64,000 nt of DNA from Microbacterium sp. zg-Y625. Lineage in GTDB: Bacteria > Actinomycetota > Actinomycetes > Actinomycetales > Microbacteriaceae. Below are positions 49,883 to 59,037 of this stretch, in pieces (position 1 is the first letter of the stretch; each line of letters opens with the position of its first letter). The translations under genes and the position numbers were made by a program. The notes beneath the pieces were generated by a model, which was not told where the DNA came from, did not search any database, and saw only the letters and a list, made by a program, of their open reading frames with translations. The DNA is taken from NCBI RefSeq assembly GCF_030246925.1, contig NZ_CP126740.1, forward strand, positions 2,976,001-3,040,000, read 5' to 3'.

Positions 49883-49946
49883 TCGGAGATCGGCACTACT
49901 TCGGATCGAAACAGCCGATCGGCCCCGAAGAACCGGATTTCTCCGA
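49883..49946. repeat. Palindromic hairpin repeat, family 2, copy B
   Basis: TCGGAGA (49883-49889) pairs with TCTCCGA (49940-49946) and CTTCGG (49899-49904) with CCGAAG (49925-49930). It shares sequence blocks and the trailing AACCGGT with copy A at 43951, but with compensating changes in the stem. It fills the gap between the 126-residue gene and the GNAT gene. Confidence 0.7.
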
Positions 49947-50000
49947 AGAACCGGTCCACGCCGCGGCGCGGTGGGGCAAACGGCGCCGCCCGCGCGCACC

Positions 50001-50720
50001 TCACCCCCGCACGAAGAGGTACCCGCGGTCGGGGTCGAATCCGCCGACGACGAGCCCGGATGCCGCCTGCTCGGCGAACTGCTGGCGCACGCGGCGCCGC
50101 CAGGCTGCGGCCTCGACGGGCACGGCGCGGCGGAGCCCCTCGATGTCGCGGGGCACCGCGACCGTCGCCACCACGTCGCCGGGTTCCGGGGTGGGCGCCG
50201 GTGCGGCGAGCGCCCACGACGCCATCAGCCGGTCCGTCTCGTCGCCCCGGTTCACACCGTCGTCCATGGGGCCGTACTGGTCGACGAGGTACTCGGTGAC
50301 CCGCGCGCCCAGCACGACGAGGTTGAAGTACGCGTTGCGGGCCACCAGCGGGTCGAAGGTCCAGGTGATGTGGCCGACGTCGTGCGCGAAGGCCCACGTG
50401 CGCTGATGCTGCTTGAGCAGCCGGCCGAGCCCGCGCCCCTGGTACTCCGCGAGCACACCGGTGACGTGGGAGTGCATCGAGCGCTCGGCGGGGGCCGCGA
50501 AGAACGCCACTGATGCTCCGACGATCCGTTCGCCGTCGTAGAGGCCGACGGCGTAGTTGCCCGAGTGCGCGAGGGCGCGCAGCAGGTTCGGCGGCATGGC
50601 GTCGCGATCGCCGCCCCAGACCTCCGAGAGCACGGCAGCCGCGGCGAACACCTGCTCCACGGTCTCAAGGGAGCGGATCCCGATGCCGGCAGGCGCGGTC
50701 AGCTGATCGAAGTCGGCCAT
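50001..50720 (-). CDS. GNAT acyltransferase, COG3375 type (putative N-succinyltransferase)
   Basis: A 239-residue GNAT. The acyl-CoA loop is VLAEYQGRGLGRLLKQ, and HITWTFDPLVARNAYFNLVVLGA with YGPMDDGVNRGDETDRLMASW is the hallmark of the COG3375 branch that accompanies N-succinylamino-acid racemases. Its proposed job there is to succinylate D-amino acids with succinyl-CoA (family knowledge). ATG 50720, leaderless -10 TAGGGT at 50727-50732. Divergent from the MFS gene. Confidence 0.82.
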   Translation of the reverse strand: MADFDQLTAPAGIGIRSLETVEQVFAAAAVLSEVWGGDRDAMPPNLLRALAHSGNYAVGLYDGERIVGASVAFFAAPAERSMHSHVTGVLAEYQGRGLGRLLKQHQRTWAFAHDVGHITWTFDPLVARNAYFNLVVLGARVTEYLVDQYGPMDDGVNRGDETDRLMASWALAAPAPTPEPGDVVATVAVPRDIEGLRRAVPVEAAAWRRRVRQQFAEQAASGLVVGGFDPDRGYLFVRG

Positions 50721-50726
50721 GTCGAC

Positions 50727-50732
50727 ACCCTA
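50727..50732 (-). promoter_or_regulatory. -10 box of a probable leaderless transcript (GNAT)
   Basis: TAGGGT, 6 bases, then ATG at 50720. The divergent MFS promoter (50759-50764) is 26 bp away. Confidence 0.45.
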
Positions 50733-50758
50733 CGACCCACCGGCCGCCGGGCCGGCGA

Positions 50759-50764
50759 TAGCCT
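50759..50764 (+). promoter_or_regulatory. -10 box of a probable leaderless transcript (MFS gene)
   Basis: TAGCCT, 6 bases, then ATG at 50771. Confidence 0.5.
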
Positions 50765-50770
50765 GGAACG

Positions 50771-52204
50771 ATGGGCCGGGACGAGGATGCACGCAGACGC
50801 CTGACCCGCATGCCCCGCCAGGGCGCGATCGTGGCGGTGCTGGCCCTCGCGGGCCTTGCGTCCTCGTTCATGTTCACCCTCGTGGTGCCGATCCAGGCGA
50901 AGCTGCCCGAGCTGCTGAACGCCAGCCGCGAGGACACCGCGTGGGTGGTCACGGCGACGCTGCTGGCAGCGGCCGTCGTCACGCCGATCGCGGGACGCCT
51001 GGGCGACATGTACGGCAAGCGCCGCATCGTGCTGGTGCTGCTGGGCGTGCTGGTGCTCGGCTCGGTCGTCGCGGCGCTGTCCACTGAGATCATCGGGGTG
51101 ATCGTCGGACGCGCCCTGCAGGGCGCGGTCACCGGCGTCGTGCCGCTGGCGATCTCGATCCTGCGCGATGTGCTGCACGAAGACCGGGTGGATGCCGCAA
51201 TCGCCCTCATCAGCGCGACGATGGGCGTGGGCGGTGCTCTCGGCATGCCGCTGAGCGCCTTGGTGACCCAGTACAGCGACTGGCACGCCCTGTTCTGGCT
51301 GGCCGCCGGCATGGGGGTCGCGGTCTTCGTCCTCGTGCTGTGGATCGTGCCGGTCAGCGTGCTGCGCACGGCGGGACGCTTCGACTATGTCGGCGCGTCG
51401 GGCCTCGCGGTGGGCCTCACCGGCGTGCTGCTGGCAGTCTCGCGCGGCAACGAGTGGGGCTGGACGTCGCCGGCGGTGCTCGCGTGCGGGCTGGGCGGGC
51501 TCGCGGTGCTGCTGGTCTGGGGCTGGTACGAGCTGCGCATCGCCGAGCCCCTGCTCGACCTGCGGGTGGCTGCTCGTCGCCCGGTGCTGCTCACCAACAT
51601 CGCCTCTCTCGCGATGGGGTTCTCCCTCTTCGCCTCGAATGTGGCCTTCCCGCAGCTGCTGGAGCTGCCTGCCCCGGCAGGTTTCGGCCTGTCGCTGCTG
51701 AACGCCAGCCTTGTGATCGCGCCGGCGGGCCTGGTGATGATGGTCCTCTCGCCCTACTCGGGGCGCGTGGCGCGCACGGTCGGCCCGCGTCTGCTGCTCA
51801 TCCTCGGCGCGATCGCCCTCATCACCGCGTATGGGTTCACGCTGCTGTTCTCCTCCGAGGTGTGGCACATCCTGGTGGCCAACCTCCTGGTGGGCGTGGG
51901 CATCGGATTCGGGTACGCCAGCATGCCGATGCTCATCATGCGCAGCGTCCCCCAGAACGAGACCGGGGCATCCAACGGCTTGAACGCGCTGTTCCGTTCG
52001 CTCGGCACCAGCACGGCCGCCGCCATCATCGGCGCGGTGCTGGCGAGCCTGTCGGTCACGCAGGGCGGCGTGCAGGTGCCGACGGCGGCGGCGTTCGACG
52101 TGGCGTTCGTGCTCGGAGGCGCCGCGGCCGTGATCGCCCTGGTGCTCGCTCTGTTCATCCCGCAGCGCCCTGCACGCGAACCCCATCCCTCTCTGCCGCA
52201 GTGA
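50771..52204 (+). CDS. MFS transporter, DHA2-like drug exporter
   Basis: A 477-residue major-facilitator protein with about 14 membrane segments. After segment 2, the motif GRLGDMYGKRRIVLV is the MFS motif A, and the segment GVGGALGMPLSALVTQYSDWHALFWLAAGM is motif C of the drug:H+ antiporters. It probably exports a hydrophobic compound. A leaderless promoter precedes it. The peptide transporter gene follows 16 bp later with its own leaderless promoter. Confidence 0.9.
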   Translation: MGRDEDARRRLTRMPRQGAIVAVLALAGLASSFMFTLVVPIQAKLPELLNASREDTAWVVTATLLAAAVVTPIAGRLGDMYGKRRIVLVLLGVLVLGSVVAALSTEIIGVIVGRALQGAVTGVVPLAISILRDVLHEDRVDAAIALISATMGVGGALGMPLSALVTQYSDWHALFWLAAGMGVAVFVLVLWIVPVSVLRTAGRFDYVGASGLAVGLTGVLLAVSRGNEWGWTSPAVLACGLGGLAVLLVWGWYELRIAEPLLDLRVAARRPVLLTNIASLAMGFSLFASNVAFPQLLELPAPAGFGLSLLNASLVIAPAGLVMMVLSPYSGRVARTVGPRLLLILGAIALITAYGFTLLFSSEVWHILVANLLVGVGIGFGYASMPMLIMRSVPQNETGASNGLNALFRSLGTSTAAAIIGAVLASLSVTQGGVQVPTAAAFDVAFVLGGAAAVIALVLALFIPQRPAREPHPSLPQ

Positions 52205-52208
52205 GGTC

Positions 52209-52214
52209 TACCCT
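52209..52214 (+). promoter_or_regulatory. -10 box of a probable leaderless transcript (POT transporter)
   Basis: TACCCT, 6 bases, then ATG at 52221. Confidence 0.45.
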
Positions 52215-52220
52215 GGGCCA

Positions 52221-53735
52221 ATGAGCGCGAACGAGCCGGCCCAGGTCCCCGTCGGACCTCCCACGGGCCCCATCGAGACCGCCGCCGACGACGCCGGCGA
52301 CCGCGACACCCGCTTTTTCGGGCAGCCCTGGTCGCTGGCGCACATCTTCGGCGTGGAGATGTGGGAGCGGTTCAGCTTCTACGGCATGCAGGGCATCCTG
52401 CTCATCTACCTCTACTACTCCACCACCGACGGCGGGCTCGGGCTCGACCGCGCCGTGGCCGCCGGCATCGTGGGAGCCTACGGCGGTTCGGTCTATCTTT
52501 CGACGATCCTCGGAGCATGGATCGCCGACCGCATCCTCGGCTCGGAGCGGGTGCTCTTCTACAGCGCGATCGTCATCGTCGCCGGCCACGTCGCCCTCGC
52601 CCTCATCCCCGGGTTCCTCGGGGTGGGCGTCGGCCTCATCCTCATCGCGCTGGGATCGGGGGGCCTCAAGGCCAACGCCACGAGCGTGGTGGGAACCCTG
52701 TACCGGCAGGACGACCCGCGACGGGATGCCGGCTTCTCGCTGTTCTACCTCGGCATCAACCTGGGCGCGCTGGCCGGCCCCCTGCTCACGGGGCTGCTGC
52801 AGAAGTCGCTGGGCTTCCACTGGGGCTTCGGCCTGGCCGCCGTGGGCATGGCCCTGGGACTGCTGCAGTACTCGTTCGGCCGCAAGTCGCTCCCTGCGGG
52901 GTCCCGCCACGTCGCGAACCCCCTCCCCCGCAACCGCTACGCGCTGGTCGGCGGCATCGCGGTGGCGGGCGTGGTGCTCATCGTCGTGCTCGTGCTCACC
53001 GGGGTGATCCGCCCCGAGAACCTGTCGCTCATCGTCATCATCACGACGGTCGCGGCGACGATCGCCTACTTCGTCGTGATCCTCTCCAGCCGGCACATCG
53101 ACGCCGTCGAGCGCAGCCGGGTATGGGCCTTCGTCCCGCTGTTCATCACATCGGTGGCCTTCTGGTCGCTCTATCAGCAGCAGTTCACCGTCGTGACGAT
53201 CTACGCCGATGTGAAGCTGAACCGAGACCTCTTCGGCTGGGAGATGCCGGTGTCGTGGGTGCAGTCGATCAACCCGATCTTCATCATCGTGCTGTCGGGC
53301 GTCTTCGCGTGGCTGTGGACGAAGCTCGGCACACGCCAGCCGTCGACACCGGTGAAGTTCGGCCTGGGTGTCATGATCATGGGCGCGGCGTTCCTGCTGT
53401 TCCTCCCGTTCGCGGGCGGCGGCGCCGCCTCGACGCCGCTGCTGGCGATCGTCGGCATCCTGCTGGTGTTCACCATCGCCGAGCTGCTGCTGTCGCCGGT
53501 GGGCCTCTCGGTGACGACGAAGCTCGCCCCGGCGCGCTTCCACACCCAGATGGTCGCGCTGTTCTTCCTGTCGGTCGCGCTGGGGACCGCGATCTCGGGG
53601 CTGCTCGCGGAGTACTACGACCCCGACAACGAGGTGCCGTACTTCTCCATCCTCGGGTTCATCGCGATCGGCGTCGGCGTGCTGCTGCTCGTCTTCGCCC
53701 GCCCGGTGCTGCGGCTCATGAAGGGCGTGCGCTGA
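52221..53735 (+). CDS. POT family proton-dependent di-/tripeptide transporter
   Basis: A 504-residue oligopeptide:H+ symporter. Proton-coupling motif ExxERFSFYG appears as EMWERFSFYG (about 46-55), with GAWIADRILGSERVL after the second helix pair, and the PTR2 signature FYLGINLGALAGPLL. A 30-residue charged N-terminus precedes segment 1. Leaderless transcript likely. It may feed peptides to the amino-acid metabolism genes next door, but this is a loose link. Confidence 0.92.
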   Translation: MSANEPAQVPVGPPTGPIETAADDAGDRDTRFFGQPWSLAHIFGVEMWERFSFYGMQGILLIYLYYSTTDGGLGLDRAVAAGIVGAYGGSVYLSTILGAWIADRILGSERVLFYSAIVIVAGHVALALIPGFLGVGVGLILIALGSGGLKANATSVVGTLYRQDDPRRDAGFSLFYLGINLGALAGPLLTGLLQKSLGFHWGFGLAAVGMALGLLQYSFGRKSLPAGSRHVANPLPRNRYALVGGIAVAGVVLIVVLVLTGVIRPENLSLIVIITTVAATIAYFVVILSSRHIDAVERSRVWAFVPLFITSVAFWSLYQQQFTVVTIYADVKLNRDLFGWEMPVSWVQSINPIFIIVLSGVFAWLWTKLGTRQPSTPVKFGLGVMIMGAAFLLFLPFAGGGAASTPLLAIVGILLVFTIAELLLSPVGLSVTTKLAPARFHTQMVALFFLSVALGTAISGLLAEYYDPDNEVPYFSILGFIAIGVGVLLLVFARPVLRLMKGVR

Positions 53736-53759
53736 GCGCAGGGGTCGGTGGCGTCGACC

Positions 53760-54845
53760 TCAGCGGCGCCATTCCTCCTGCGGAGTGAGCGGAACCGGCG
53801 ACGGCCGACGCGCCGTCGTGGTGAGCGCCACGCGCTCCCCGCTGTGGGCGGAGTCGATGAGGGCCGTCATGATCTCCAGCACATGCAGGGCAAGCTCTCC
53901 GCTCGCGCGCCCCTCGCCGTCGCGCACATGATCGATGACGCCGATGCCGCGCCCGGCGTCGACGTAGCCGCCGGCATCGGGCAGGGTGGTCCACTCGCCC
54001 TCGCCGCGGCGGCGCAGCCGCACCTCGCCCGCGAACGTGTTCGGATCGGGGACGCTGAGCGACCCCTCCTCGCCGTGCACCTCGATCGGCGCCGCGGTCG
54101 ACCCCACGGCGTCGAAGCTGAAGGTCACCGTCGACAGCGCGCCGCCCCCATGCTCGAGCACCCCGGTGACGTGCGTGTCGATCTCGACCGGGATGATCTC
54201 GCCGGCGCGGGGACCCGAGCCGATCCGTCGCGTGTCGCGGGTGCGTGACGATGCGCCGCTGACGCGGACGACCGGGCCCAGCAGGTGCACCAGCGATGTG
54301 AGGTAGTACGGCCCCATGTCGAACAGCGGTCCCCCGCCGTCGCGGTAGTAGAAGTCGGGGTGCGGATGCCACGACTCGTGGCCGCCCGAGACCCAGGTCG
54401 CCACCGCCGAGACGGGGCGGCCGATGTCGCCTGCCTCGACCGCGGCGCGGGCGGTCTGGATGCCGGTGCCGAGCACGGTGTCGGGTGCGCCGCCGACCCA
54501 GCGATCGCCGGCGGCATCCATCATCGCCTTGGCCTGGGTGAGCGTGGCCGCGAGCGGCTTCTCGCCGTAGACGTCCTTGCCGTGGGCGAGCGCGGCGAGC
54601 GCGATGTCGGCGTGCGCTGCGGGGATGGTGAGGTTGATGACGGTGTCGACGGCGGGGTCTGCCAGCAGTTCGTCGACGGTGAGCGCCCGGCATCCGGGGA
54701 CCTCGGCGGCCACCGCCGCGGCGCGGTCGGCGTCGAGGTCTGCCGCGGCGACGATGCGCACGCTCTCGAGCCCGGCAAGGGTCTCGAGGTACTGCCGGGA
54801 GATGACGCCGAGCCCGATTATGCCGATTCCGCGCGGCTGGCCCAC
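53760..54845 (-). CDS. Gfo/Idh/MocA family oxidoreductase
   Basis: A 361-residue NAD(P)-dependent dehydrogenase. The N-terminal Rossmann fold has GIGIIGLGVISRQYLETL; the catalytic GEKPLAATLTQAKAMM holds the conserved Lys of the EKP motif. The C-terminal domain carries DMGPYYLTSLVHLLGPV with the usual His-containing substrate site replaced by Tyr. GTG 54845 with GAGAGGGGC upstream; it overlaps the end of the thuA-like gene by 28 bases. Last gene of the glycoside operon; probably oxidises or reduces a sugar or its 3-keto form. Confidence 0.85.
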   Translation of the reverse strand: MGQPRGIGIIGLGVISRQYLETLAGLESVRIVAAADLDADRAAAVAAEVPGCRALTVDELLADPAVDTVINLTIPAAHADIALAALAHGKDVYGEKPLAATLTQAKAMMDAAGDRWVGGAPDTVLGTGIQTARAAVEAGDIGRPVSAVATWVSGGHESWHPHPDFYYRDGGGPLFDMGPYYLTSLVHLLGPVVRVSGASSRTRDTRRIGSGPRAGEIIPVEIDTHVTGVLEHGGGALSTVTFSFDAVGSTAAPIEVHGEEGSLSVPDPNTFAGEVRLRRRGEGEWTTLPDAGGYVDAGRGIGVIDHVRDGEGRASGELALHVLEIMTALIDSAHSGERVALTTTARRPSPVPLTPQEEWRR

Positions 54846-55525
54846 AGCATGCCCCTCTCGATGATGGTGCGGACGTTGTCGTCCTGCAGCACGTCCAGGC
54901 TGTGCCCGGGCGTGGCCACGAAGATGCGCCCCTTGCCCCAGAGCCGCGTCCATACGGCCGGGGACGTGATGGGTCGGTGCCAGGGGTGGTACGGCTGCAC
55001 CGGGTGGGTCGTCGTCGCCAGAACGTCGATCAGGTCGTCGTGCAGCACCCAGTACTGCTCGGTGTTCAGCGAGAAGTCGTCGAGCCCCGCCATGATCTCG
55101 TGGCCGCGGCCCAGGTCGGTGAGCTCGACGGTGTAGGGCAGGTAGTTGTCGGACTGGTCGCCCGAGCACTGGTCGGGGTGCTTGGAGGGGTGGGTGGCGA
55201 ACTGCCCGCCGATGAGCTGCAGGTAGTCGGAGTTGTTGCGGTACGAGTCGGCGATGCCGCCGTGCCAGCCGGCAAGGCCCGTGCCGCGCTCCACAGCCGC
55301 CTTCAGACCGGTGAACGCCTCGCGGGAGATCTCGGACATGGTCACGGACTGCAAGATGAGGTCGATGGATGCCATGACCTCGTCATCGGCGTAGATCTCG
55401 TTGGAGTCCTCGACGCGCACGTCGAAGCCGCTCTGCTCGAGGAAGGGGAGGAAGAGGTCGGTCGCCTCGACCGGGTGGTGCCCCTCCCACCCGCCCCGGA
55501 CGACGAGTGCCTTGCGTGCGGTCAC
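54818..55525 (-). CDS. ThuA family protein
   Basis: A 235-residue ThuA-type protein with a glutamine-amidotransferase-like fold: KALVVRGGWEGHHPVEATDLFLPFL, AGWHGGIADSYRNNSDYLQLIGGQFATHP, and HPWHRPITSPAVWTRLWGKGRIF. In rhizobial trehalose use ThuA works with the dehydrogenase ThuB on 3-keto sugars (family knowledge), and here it is framed by two Gfo/Idh genes, which fits. GTG 55525 with AAGGAGAGA upstream; overlaps the preceding stop. Confidence 0.88.
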   Translation of the reverse strand: MTARKALVVRGGWEGHHPVEATDLFLPFLEQSGFDVRVEDSNEIYADDEVMASIDLILQSVTMSEISREAFTGLKAAVERGTGLAGWHGGIADSYRNNSDYLQLIGGQFATHPSKHPDQCSGDQSDNYLPYTVELTDLGRGHEIMAGLDDFSLNTEQYWVLHDDLIDVLATTTHPVQPYHPWHRPITSPAVWTRLWGKGRIFVATPGHSLDVLQDDNVRTIIERGMLWASRAESA

Positions 55526-56715
55526 GGGTTCTCTCCTTCGACGGTGACATACAGACTGTCCTGCGCGGCGCTGCGCTCCACCGCGGCGAGCACCCGCTGC
55601 ACGCGGGCCGCGTCGGCGAAGCTGGGAGAGACCGGAGGGCCCCCGGCGATCGCCCGCACGAGGTCGACGATCTGGTGGGTGAACAGGTGCTCGTACCCGA
55701 GCCCGTGTCCGGCCGGCCACCAGGCGTCGGCGTAGGGATGCTCGGGCTCGTTCGCCTGGATGCGGCGGAACCCCTGCTCGCCCACGGGGTCGGAGGCATC
55801 GTAGAAGTCGAGCTCGTTCATCGCGCGGAAGTCGAACGCGATCGAGCCGCGGTCGCCGTTGATCTCGATGCGATTGGAGTTGCGGTGCCCGGTCGCCAGG
55901 CGCGTCGCCTCGAACACCCCCATCGCGCCGCCGGCGAACCGGGCCGTGAATGCCGCGGCGTCATCGACGGTGACGGCCTGCCGGGGAGCGTCCGCCTGGG
56001 CGCGTCCGCCGAGCCCCACCTGCTGGTCGAGCACCGGGCGGGTCTCGACGAAGGTGCGCATCATGGCCGAGACGCCCACGATGGCGTCGCCGGTCAGCCA
56101 CTGTGCGGTGTCGATGCTGTGGGCGCCGATGTCCCCGAGGGTGCCGGAGCCGGCACGGTCCTTGTCGAGCCGCCACGTGAAGGGGGCATCGGGGTCGCTC
56201 AGCCAGTCCTGCAGGTACTGGGCGCGCACGTGGCGCACCTGCCCGATGCGGCCGTCCTCGATCAGCCGGCGCGCGAGCGCGAGCGCGGGGGTGCGGCGGT
56301 AGCTGAACCCGCACATGCTGACAACGCCCTCGGCGCCGGCGCGCTCGGCGGCGGCGACCATGAGGTCGGCCTCGGCGACGTCGTTGGCCAGCGGCTTCTC
56401 GCAGAGCACATGCTTGCCGGCCGCCAGCGCCGCCAGCGCGATCTCGGCGTGGGTGTCACCGGGCGTGCAGATGTCCACCACGTCGATGTCGTCGCGCTCG
56501 ATGGCCTGACGCCAGTCGCCCGTCGACTCCGCGAAGCCGAAGGTGTCGGCCGCCGCCGCGGTGCGCTCCGGGTCGCGTCCGACCAGCAGGGTCAGCTCCG
56601 GCGTGACGGGCAGGTCGAAGAAGCGGTGGGCGGTGCGCCAGGCGTGCGCGTGCATGCGCCCCATGAAGCCCGTTCCGATGAGGGCGACGCGCAGAGGCCG
56701 GTCGGCCCCGACCAT
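55522..56715 (-). CDS. Gfo/Idh/MocA family oxidoreductase
   Basis: A 397-residue dehydrogenase. RVALIGTGFMGRMHAHAWRTA is the Rossmann motif and CEKPLANDVAEADLMVAAAE the catalytic EKP segment; DIGAHSIDTAQWLTGD holds the active-site Asp/His. LDKDRAGSGTLGDIG and the conserved RxxxF-type motif suggest a sugar or inositol dehydrogenase, distinct from the smaller Gfo/Idh at 53760. ATG overlaps the GH3 stop by one base (TGATG). It probably oxidises a monosaccharide released by the GH3 enzyme. Confidence 0.88.
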   Translation of the reverse strand: MVGADRPLRVALIGTGFMGRMHAHAWRTAHRFFDLPVTPELTLLVGRDPERTAAAADTFGFAESTGDWRQAIERDDIDVVDICTPGDTHAEIALAALAAGKHVLCEKPLANDVAEADLMVAAAERAGAEGVVSMCGFSYRRTPALALARRLIEDGRIGQVRHVRAQYLQDWLSDPDAPFTWRLDKDRAGSGTLGDIGAHSIDTAQWLTGDAIVGVSAMMRTFVETRPVLDQQVGLGGRAQADAPRQAVTVDDAAAFTARFAGGAMGVFEATRLATGHRNSNRIEINGDRGSIAFDFRAMNELDFYDASDPVGEQGFRRIQANEPEHPYADAWWPAGHGLGYEHLFTHQIVDLVRAIAGGPPVSPSFADAARVQRVLAAVERSAAQDSLYVTVEGENP

Positions 56716-59012
56716 CAGACCGCCTCTGCGATCGCCGGCCGGGACTCGGCCACCTGCACATCGACGCTCACGCGGCCGGCCTCCTGCACGGCGACTTCGC
56801 GCACCGCGCCGGTGAACGTCATGGTCGCCGTCGCCTCCTGCGTCTCGCAGTCGCGTCCGACCCACAGCCGGATCTCGCCCGGCTCGACGATGCGGCGCAT
56901 GTCACGGCCGGTGAACGCGAGCTGCGCTGCGGGCACGCGGAAGGTGACCAGCGCTTCTTCCCCGGGCTGCAGCGCGACGCGCCGGTAGGCCAGCAGCTGC
57001 GCCACCGGACGGGTGACGCTGGCGTACACGTCGCGCCCGTACAGCTGCACGACGTCGACACCGGCACGGTCGCCGGTGTTGCGCACGCGCACCGTGGCGA
57101 CGATGTCGCCGTCGGTGGGGACCTCGGCATCGACCGACAGACCCTCGTGGGCGAACGTCGTGTAGGTGAGCCCGAAGCCGAACGGCCGCAGCGGCGTGCT
57201 GTCTGCGCTCGTGATGTCGTTGGGTCCGCCGAGGATGGGGTGCAGGTAGCTGTACGGCTGCGCACCGCCGCCACGCGGCAGCGAGATCGGCAGGCGGCCC
57301 GACGGGGCCACCCGTCCCGACACGATGCCGGCGAGCGCCCGGGCGCCCTCCTCACCGGGGAAGAACGCCTGCACGACGGCCGAGACCGAGCCGTCCAGCG
57401 CCCAGTCGAGCACGTACGGCCGCCCCGTGAGCAGCACCATCACCACCGGGGTGCCGGTGGCGACGACGGCTTCGACCAGCTCCCGCTGCACTCCCGGCAG
57501 GTCGAGGCTCTCGACGTCGTTGCCCTCGCCCACGGTGCCGCGGCCGAAGAGCCCGGCACGATCGCCGACCACGACGATGGCGACATCGGCACCGGATGCC
57601 GAGGCGACGGCATCCGCGAACCCGGACCGGTCGTCGCCCTCGACGTCGCTGCCGACGGCGAAGGTGATCTCCGCGGCACCGAACTCGCGGGCCAGCATCT
57701 CGCGCACGGTCGGGGCCTCGAAGCCCACGGGGGTGCCGGGGTGATGGGCGAGCACGTGGTTGACGAAGGAGTAGCAGCCGAACAGCGCCCGCGAATCGTC
57801 GGCGTTCGGGCCGATCACCGCGATGCGACCGGGGGCCGCCAGCGGCAGCACGCCGTCGTTGGCCAGCAGCACGACCGACTGCTCGGCGAGTTGCAGCGCC
57901 ACCTCGCGGTGCGCGGGCGAGTCGAGGTCGACCGTTGTCGGCGGGGCGTCGAACGTCGCGTCGAGGAGCCCCAGCTCCTCCTTCTGCGCGAGCACGCGCA
58001 GCACGGAGCGGTCGACCAGCGCCTCGTCGAACAGGCCCGCGCGCACCCGCTCGGCCAGCGGCTCGAGGTACGCGTCGCCCGTGGGCAGCTCGACGTCGAT
58101 GCCCGCTTCGAGAGCGAGGGCCGCCGCCTCGCCGCGGTCGGCGGCGATGGCGTGCATGGTGTGCAGGAACGCGACGGCGAAGTAGTCCGACACCACGACG
58201 CCGTCGAATCCCCATTCGCCGCGCAGCAGGTCGGTGAGCAGCCGCGGGTCCGCCGCCACCGGCATCCCGTCGATCTCGGCGTACGAGTTCATCACCGAGC
58301 GCACCCCGCCCTCGCGCACGGCCATCTCGAACGGCGGCAGGAACACGTCGCGCAGCTCACGCTCGCCCACGTGCACCGGGGCGTGGTTGCGCCCGGCCTG
58401 CGACGCGGAGTACCCCACGAAGTGCTTGAGCGTCGCGTGCACGCCGGCATCCTGCATGCCGCGGATGTACGCGGTGCCGATGGTGCCGACCACGAACGGA
58501 TCCTCTGCGATGCACTCGTCCACGCGCCCCCAGCGCGGATCGCGGATGACATCGAGCACGGGCGCCAGCGTCTGGTGGATGCCGAGCTCGCGCATCGAGT
58601 CGCCGATGAGGCGGCCCATGCGCTCGACGATCTCCGGGTCGAAGGCCGCACCCCACGCGAGCGGAGTCGGGAAGGTCGCCGCCTTCCACGCAGCGAGCCC
58701 GGTGAGGCTCTCTTCGTGCACGATGGCCGGGATCCCCAGCCGGGTCTCCTGCTGCAGGCGACGCTGCTCGGCCCACAGCCACTGCGCCCGCTCGATCGGG
58801 TCGACCGGCCGCGTGCCGTAGACCCGGGTCAGGTGACCGAGGCCGTGGCGGGCCGCCTCGTCGTAGCGCGTGCTGGTGGCCATCTCGCCGGCCATCGGCG
58901 CGACGACCTCGTCGCCCTGGTCGACCCAGTAGCCGACGAGCTGAGCGAGCTTCTCCTCGAGGGTCATGCTCTCGAGCAGGGCGCGCACGCGCGCCGAAAC
59001 GGGGGTGTCCAC
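56715..59012 (-). CDS. Glycoside hydrolase family 3 (beta-glucosidase/xylosidase-like)
   Basis: A 765-residue GH3 enzyme without signal peptide. HATLKHFVGYSASQAGRNHA, the nucleophile in GVVVSDYFAVAFLH, and GPNADDSRALFGCYSFVNHV start the sandwich domain; a fibronectin-III-like domain (about 620-730) ends it. It is a close paralogue of the GH3 at 40776 with the same domain order. GTG at 59012 with AGGAG 7 bases upstream. Within the operon it should hydrolyse the imported oligosaccharide inside the cell. Confidence 0.93.
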   Translation of the reverse strand: MDTPVSARVRALLESMTLEEKLAQLVGYWVDQGDEVVAPMAGEMATSTRYDEAARHGLGHLTRVYGTRPVDPIERAQWLWAEQRRLQQETRLGIPAIVHEESLTGLAAWKAATFPTPLAWGAAFDPEIVERMGRLIGDSMRELGIHQTLAPVLDVIRDPRWGRVDECIAEDPFVVGTIGTAYIRGMQDAGVHATLKHFVGYSASQAGRNHAPVHVGERELRDVFLPPFEMAVREGGVRSVMNSYAEIDGMPVAADPRLLTDLLRGEWGFDGVVVSDYFAVAFLHTMHAIAADRGEAAALALEAGIDVELPTGDAYLEPLAERVRAGLFDEALVDRSVLRVLAQKEELGLLDATFDAPPTTVDLDSPAHREVALQLAEQSVVLLANDGVLPLAAPGRIAVIGPNADDSRALFGCYSFVNHVLAHHPGTPVGFEAPTVREMLAREFGAAEITFAVGSDVEGDDRSGFADAVASASGADVAIVVVGDRAGLFGRGTVGEGNDVESLDLPGVQRELVEAVVATGTPVVMVLLTGRPYVLDWALDGSVSAVVQAFFPGEEGARALAGIVSGRVAPSGRLPISLPRGGGAQPYSYLHPILGGPNDITSADSTPLRPFGFGLTYTTFAHEGLSVDAEVPTDGDIVATVRVRNTGDRAGVDVVQLYGRDVYASVTRPVAQLLAYRRVALQPGEEALVTFRVPAAQLAFTGRDMRRIVEPGEIRLWVGRDCETQEATATMTFTGAVREVAVQEAGRVSVDVQVAESRPAIAEAV

Positions 59013-59037
59013 GGGGGTACTCCTAATTTGGGGAACG

